From the NCBI RefSeq assembly GCF_001050015.1, contig NZ_CVTB01000286.1, positions 1 through 27,476 on the forward strand: a stretch of 27,476 bases of DNA, read 5' to 3'. The notes beneath the pieces were generated by a model. That model did not search any database. It was not told the origin of the DNA and saw nothing but the letters and a program-made list of their open reading frames with translations. This DNA comes from Mycolicibacterium malmesburyense (GTDB taxonomy: Bacteria > Actinomycetota > Actinomycetes > Mycobacteriales > Mycobacteriaceae). The position numbers and the translations under genes are program-made. Positions 24,002 through 27,476 of the stretch are shown piece by piece (position 1 is the first letter of the stretch; every line of letters starts with the position of its first letter).

Positions 24002-24093
24002 GAAGACATGTGAGTTGACGACGTCTCCGGGTGTTCCCGGATCCGACCGTCCCTTCTTCCGTGCGACCACGAAGCGATCACTCACATGTCTTC
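24002..24093 (+). promoter_or_regulatory. Structured leader of the ABC-F gene, candidate attenuator
   Basis: GAAGACATGTGAGT (24002-24015) and ACTCACATGTCTTC (24080-24093) are exact reverse complements, 14 bp each. The right arm contains the ABC-F ATG (24086), so pairing in the mRNA would hide the start codon. The left arm contains ATG-TGA (24008-24013). Between them is a CCGGG-TGTT-CCCGG hairpin (24027-24040), followed by a pyrimidine-rich run. Leaders of this kind often control ABC-F and methyltransferase resistance genes through ribosome stalling. Confidence 0.55.
24008..24013 (+). other. Start-stop upstream ORF (ATG-TGA) in the ABC-F leader
   Basis: An ATG followed directly by TGA lies in the left arm of the leader inverted repeat. 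If the transcript begins at the adjacent promoter, this is a near-leaderless minimal ORF. A ribosome held on it would keep the left arm from pairing with the ABC-F start region. Confidence 0.4.
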
Positions 24094-25702
24094 CATCGTC
24101 TGTTCACATCTGTCTTTCGTGTGGCCCGATGACACACCACTGTTCGACGACCTGTCGTTCACCGTGGGCGTCGGCAGGACCGGCCTCGTCGCTCCCAACG
24201 GGGCGGGCAAGAGCGCGCTGCTGCGGCTGATCGCCGGCGAGCTGACGCCGACGTCGGGTTCGGTCACCCTCGACGGCAGGCTCGCGTACCTGCCGCAGTC
24301 ACTGCCGTACGTCGCGCATCAGACCGTCGCCGAGATACTCGGCGTCGCACGCGTCATCGATGCCCTCGACGCACTGGCCGGCGGCGACCCCGACCCCGAG
24401 ATCTTCACCACGATCGGCGACGACTGGGACGTCGAGGAGCGCGCGCGGGCCCAGCTCGACCGGCTCGGCCTGGGCCATATCGCGCTCGACCGTCGGCTCG
24501 AGACGCTGTCCGGCGGCGAGATCATCAGCATCGGCCTCGCCGCCCAGTTGCTCGCGGGCCCCGACGTGTTGCTACTCGATGAGCCCACCAACAACCTCGA
24601 CGTCGACGCGCGCCACCGCCTCTACGGCGCGCTCGACGACTTCACCGGATGCCTGCTGGTGGTCAGCCACGACCGGGTGCTGCTCGACCGCATGGACCGG
24701 ATCGCCGAACTGTATCGCGGCGAGATACGCTCATACGGCGGCAATTTCACGATGTACACCGAAGCGGTGAGCCACGAGCAACGAGTCGCCGAGAACAACG
24801 TGCGCGGCGCACAGCAGCTGCTCAAGCGCGAGAAGCGGGAGATGCAACAGGCCCGCGAACGGGCGGCGCGACGAGCCGGCACGGCGGCGCGCAACATCAA
24901 AGACGCCGGAATCCCGAAAATCATTGCCGGGGCGCAGAAGCGGCGTGCGCAGGAATCGGCTGGCCGCATCGATCGTGTCGGCGCCGCACGGGTCGACGAC
25001 GCCAGGGTGCGTCTGGATGAGGCCGAGCGTGCGGTCCGAGACGACGACGCGCTCGTCGTGGACCTGCCAGACACCGATGTGCCACGGGGGCGAGATGTAC
25101 TCACCGTCAAGGGGTTACGCTTCGGAACCGGGGAGCGTCTGCTTCTCGACGGCGTCGACCTGTCGGTGCGCGGACCCGAGCGTATCGCGCTGACCGGTCC
25201 CAACGGCGTCGGCAAGTCGACACTGTTGCGCATCGTCGGCGGGGATCTGACGCCGGGGGGCGGAGAGGTGTGGCGTGGCGGCGGTAGGGTCGCGTATCTG
25301 TCACAGCGGCTCGATCTGCTCGACGCGCGCAACACCGTCGCCGAGAGCCTGGCCGTATCCGCGCCGGGCCTGTCGCACACCCGTCGCATGCACCTGCTGG
25401 CGCAGTTCGGATTCCACGGGGACCACATCCATCTCCCGGTGGGCGCGCTGTCCGGTGGCGAGCGGTTGCGCGCGACGCTCGCATGCGTGCTGTTCGCCGA
25501 ACCGGCACCGGAGCTGCTGCTGCTCGACGAGCCCACCAACAACCTCGACCTGGTCAGCGTCGGCCAACTGCAGTCCGCCCTGAACGCGTATCGGGGCGCC
25601 TTCATCGTCGTCAGCCACGACGAGCGATTCCTCGCCGAGATCGGCGTGCATAGGTGGCTCCGGCTATCCGCCGGCCGTCTCGATGAGGTGTGGAAGCGCT
25701 GA
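24086..25702 (+). CDS. ABC-F ATPase, probable ribosome-protection type
   Basis: A 538-residue protein with two ABC ATPase domains and no membrane domain, the ABC-F plan. NBD1 has Walker A APNGAGKSA at about 36-44, LSGGE, and LLLDEPTNNLD. NBD2 has Walker A GPNGVGKST at about 371-379, LSGGE, and LLLDEPTNNLD. The linker between them (about 225-300) is a basic coiled-coil rich in Arg, Glu and Gln, the part that reaches into the ribosomal P/E-site region in resistance ABC-Fs. Members act on ribosomes, either in housekeeping (EttA-like) or in dislodging macrolides, lincosamides and related drugs. Its relatedness to actinobacterial resistance ABC-Fs plus the structured leader favour the second. Ribosome binding site before ATG 24086 is weak. 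Confidence 0.88.
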   Translation: MSSIVCSHLSFVWPDDTPLFDDLSFTVGVGRTGLVAPNGAGKSALLRLIAGELTPTSGSVTLDGRLAYLPQSLPYVAHQTVAEILGVARVIDALDALAGGDPDPEIFTTIGDDWDVEERARAQLDRLGLGHIALDRRLETLSGGEIISIGLAAQLLAGPDVLLLDEPTNNLDVDARHRLYGALDDFTGCLLVVSHDRVLLDRMDRIAELYRGEIRSYGGNFTMYTEAVSHEQRVAENNVRGAQQLLKREKREMQQARERAARRAGTAARNIKDAGIPKIIAGAQKRRAQESAGRIDRVGAARVDDARVRLDEAERAVRDDDALVVDLPDTDVPRGRDVLTVKGLRFGTGERLLLDGVDLSVRGPERIALTGPNGVGKSTLLRIVGGDLTPGGGEVWRGGGRVAYLSQRLDLLDARNTVAESLAVSAPGLSHTRRMHLLAQFGFHGDHIHLPVGALSGGERLRATLACVLFAEPAPELLLLDEPTNNLDLVSVGQLQSALNAYRGAFIVVSHDERFLAEIGVHRWLRLSAGRLDEVWKR

Positions 25703-25754
25703 TCGGGCGTCGTGGGGGCCACAATCGGCGCACGGACAGCTATCCGGGGCACGG

Positions 25755-25760
25755 TAGGTT
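25755..25760 (+). promoter_or_regulatory. Candidate -10 for the PPE68-like gene
   Basis: TAGGTT fits TANNNT and lies about 36 nt before the ATG at 25796. A CGGACA 16 nt upstream is a possible -35. This would give the type VII secretion pair its own promoter, separate from the ABC-F gene. Confidence 0.35.
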
Positions 25761-25795
25761 TGAGACCCGTAGCGTGTCATCAAGGGGGTCGCGCC

Positions 25796-26914
25796 ATGGG
25801 CATCGCGCCCGATACCAGCCCGTACGGTGGTCAGACCGTGACGGGCCCGGGCTGGCCGAACGTCGACGAGGAGACGTTGGCCGCCGCGGCGGCGTCCTAC
25901 GAGGCGCTCGCCGCCAAGATCAGCGGCAATGTGGTCCCCGAACAGCAGGGCCAGCTGATGAAGCTGTCCGATTCGTGGGAGGGTGCGGGTGCGGTCGCCG
26001 CGGCGGGGGAGGCCACCACGATCATCGGCGGACACGAGGCCAACGCGGCGCAGGCCGCCGCGATCGCGACCAAGCTGCGCGCGATGGAGGCCACCGTCGT
26101 CAAGACCAAGATGCTGGCCAACGCGATCGCCCAAGAGGTGCAGCACGAATGTGAGGGCATCGCGGCGATGCCGTTGCCCAACGCCCAGGAGCTGGTGCAG
26201 AGCCGGATCAAGATGGGGTTGTCGCAGAACATCGCCAACATCACGACCAACACCACCGAGCTGGCCAACACCCTCGGTGTTCCGCCGAGCATCCCGTTGT
26301 TCGGCGCCCCGCCCGTGCCCGGCGCCGAGGAGGCGCAGGACGGCGGGAAGGAGGCTGCGCAGCAGGCGGGCGACGGCTCTTCTCAGGCCATGCAGATGAT
26401 GAGTCAGATGGGGTCCATGGCCGCACAGCTGCCCATGCAGCTCGGCCAGTCGCTGATGGCTGTGCCGCAGCAGCTGGGCCAGCAGCTCTCCCAGCCGCTG
26501 CAACAACTGACGTCGATGTTCGGTCAGGGCGGCAAGGCCGACGCGTTGGGCGCCGCGGGGCTGCCGTTCTCGTCGTTCTCCAACCATCCGCTGGCCGGCG
26601 GGTCGGGCGCCGGAGGCGGTTCGGGCATGGTGCGTGCGGCGTCGCTGCCCGGTGCCGGCGGTGCACCGCTGCAGACGCCGCAGATGGCCAACCTCGTCGG
26701 CAGCAAAGCCGTGAGCACCGCACCCGCCCCCGAGGGCGCGACCACCGGAGCCACCGCCGGCGGCGGGGCCGTTCCGATGGCCGCGGGCGGCGGTATGGGC
26801 GGGATGGCGCCGATGATGGGCCAACGCGGTGCCAGCGGAGGCACCGTGGCCGGGCTGGCCGTGCCCGAGCCGCTCGAGCACGAGCTCGACGACGATGACG
26901 ATGACGACTGGTGA
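25796..26914 (+). CDS. PPE68-like type VII secretion substrate
   Basis: A 372-residue protein. The first 170 or so residues are helical and hold a WxG motif (W61-E-G63), as in PPE and WXG100 proteins, but lack the PPE signature near the N-terminus. The C-terminal part has close likeness to ESX-1 PPE68 as I recall it: QPLQQLTSMF, SNHPLAGGSG, RAASLPGAGG and a final acidic tail ending DDDDW. Between lie Gln/Met- and Gly/Ala-rich stretches. ATG 25796 has an AAGGGGG ribosome binding site 7 nt upstream. The next gene, 12 bp downstream, encodes a likely YxxxD partner. Such pairs are exported as a folded heterodimer through an ESX system; no ESX machinery is visible here. Confidence 0.75.
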   Translation: MGIAPDTSPYGGQTVTGPGWPNVDEETLAAAAASYEALAAKISGNVVPEQQGQLMKLSDSWEGAGAVAAAGEATTIIGGHEANAAQAAAIATKLRAMEATVVKTKMLANAIAQEVQHECEGIAAMPLPNAQELVQSRIKMGLSQNIANITTNTTELANTLGVPPSIPLFGAPPVPGAEEAQDGGKEAAQQAGDGSSQAMQMMSQMGSMAAQLPMQLGQSLMAVPQQLGQQLSQPLQQLTSMFGQGGKADALGAAGLPFSSFSNHPLAGGSGAGGGSGMVRAASLPGAGGAPLQTPQMANLVGSKAVSTAPAPEGATTGATAGGGAVPMAAGGGMGGMAPMMGQRGASGGTVAGLAVPEPLEHELDDDDDDDW

Positions 26915-26926
26915 CGAGGAGCGCGC

Positions 26927-27476
26927 ATGGGTAGCCCGCTGAGAAAGCCCGACGGCATCAGCTGGAATGCGGCGGCGGTCGAGCTGCCCGAGATCCCGAC
27001 GATCGCGGCGGGGCAGGACGCGATGAGCGCCACCATCGCGGCGGTGCTGCCGACCCTGGCCGCGCAGCTGACCACCAACGTCGCCGCGCTGTCGGCCAAG
27101 GAGAACACGTTCTCCGGCAAGGTCGGTGCCGCGCAGGCCGCTTACGAGAACTCCGACGACGTCGGCTCGCAGTCGGTCGGCCAGATCGTGGGGATGCTCG
27201 GCCAGGTCGGCCAGCAGGCCGGGCAGATGGGACAGATGGCGGGCGCACCGTCGCAGGCCCTCGGTGGGCAGACCGGGATGTTCGGCTCGCTCATGCAGCA
27301 GGCCATGCAGGGCGCGCAGTTGTCGGGTGGACCGACTGCGGCGCCCAGCGCGGCACCGAGCGCGGGTGCGGCTCCCGGTGGGGGCGCGGCGTCCGGCGGG
27401 GGCGCGGCACCCGGCGCAGGTGGGGCGCCCGGCGGGGGTGGCGCCGCATCGGCAGGGCCTGCGGCGCAGCAGCCTC
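26927..27476 (+). CDS. PE-like type VII secretion partner protein (3' end outside window)
   Basis: The frame is open from ATG 26927 to the window end, giving 183 residues of an incomplete protein. The first 80 residues form a helix-turn-helix with the general type VII export motif YxxxD at Y73-D77 (YENSD), directly after the second helix. After this comes a Gln/Gly/Met-rich section, then a low-complexity Gly/Ala/Pro stretch. The ribosome binding site is AGGA, 7 nt upstream. With the WxG motif on the preceding PPE68-like protein, the two supply the complementary halves of an ESX substrate heterodimer. Canonical PE residues at the N-terminus are not obvious, so it is called PE-like only. Confidence 0.7.
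   Translation, partial: MGSPLRKPDGISWNAAAVELPEIPTIAAGQDAMSATIAAVLPTLAAQLTTNVAALSAKENTFSGKVGAAQAAYENSDDVGSQSVGQIVGMLGQVGQQAGQMGQMAGAPSQALGGQTGMFGSLMQQAMQGAQLSGGPTAAPSAAPSAGAAPGGGAASGGGAAPGAGGAPGGGGAASAGPAAQQP

Noticed and set aside
27340..27460. Tandem-repeat appearance of Gly/Ala/Pro codons at the window end
   Set aside because: The units are irregular and explained by a low-complexity protein tail typical of type VII substrates; not a clean variable-number repeat.
1..27476. CRISPR arrays, tRNA/rRNA genes, insertion sequences, prophage
   Set aside because: No regularly spaced direct repeats, no cloverleaf or rRNA sequence, and no transposase, integrase or phage structural motifs were seen on either strand.

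Overview
The window reads as chromosome of a non-tuberculous mycobacterium, most likely a Mycolicibacterium. Support comes from very high GC, GTG/TTG starts, lipobox lipoproteins, genes for mycothiol (mshB), F420 (fbiC) and PIM/lipoarabinomannan (pimE, lpqW), and a type VII secretion pair. From memory, the gene order follows the M. tuberculosis Rv1159-Rv1202 interval, but narGHJI between mutT2 and typA and the PE/PPE genes around mshB are absent. No tRNA, rRNA, CRISPR array, transposase or prophage module was seen.

Layout. 1-1.1 kb: 3' end of pimE, a pterin carbinolamine dehydratase and mutT2. 1.1-5.2 kb: a 56-residue basic Cys-rich protein, typA and lpqW. 5.1-10.5 kb: a ClC-type channel, mshB, a 35-residue small protein, a four-helix membrane protein and fbiC. 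10.5-13.4 kb: a secreted protein with an apparent frameshift, a DUF1353 membrane protein, a 7Fe ferredoxin and a DapC-like aminotransferase. 13.4-17.7 kb: the proline catabolic unit, a PucR-family regulator divergent from pruA-pruB. 17.7-19.5 kb: a secreted Cys-rich protein, a 37-residue membrane protein, a VOC protein and a Nudix hydrolase. 19.5-21.9 kb: fadD36, a VOC protein and a VanY-like lipoprotein, overlapping or closely spaced. 21.9-24 kb: dapD divergent from dapE. 24-27.5 kb: an ABC-F protein with a structured leader, then a PPE68-like gene and a PE-like partner cut by the window end.

Functional links. pimE and lpqW both act at the PIM/lipoarabinomannan branch. The DapC-like aminotransferase, dapD and dapE are three steps of the succinylase route to diaminopimelate and lysine. 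The PucR-type regulator, pruA and pruB form the proline-to-glutamate pathway. The last two genes carry the WxG and YxxxD halves of a type VII secretion substrate pair.

Most worth a second look: the ABC-F leader, where a start-stop AUG-UGA lies in one arm of a perfect 14-bp inverted repeat and the ABC-F start codon lies in the other; the 24-bp dapD/dapE gap with overlapping -10 elements and GTG starts 7 nt from each; the aminotransferase whose conserved N-terminus has no standard start codon; repeated TGTCGGATC-like sites in the pru regulatory region; three small genes (35, 37 and 56 residues); and related inverted sequence elements flanking the VanY-like gene.
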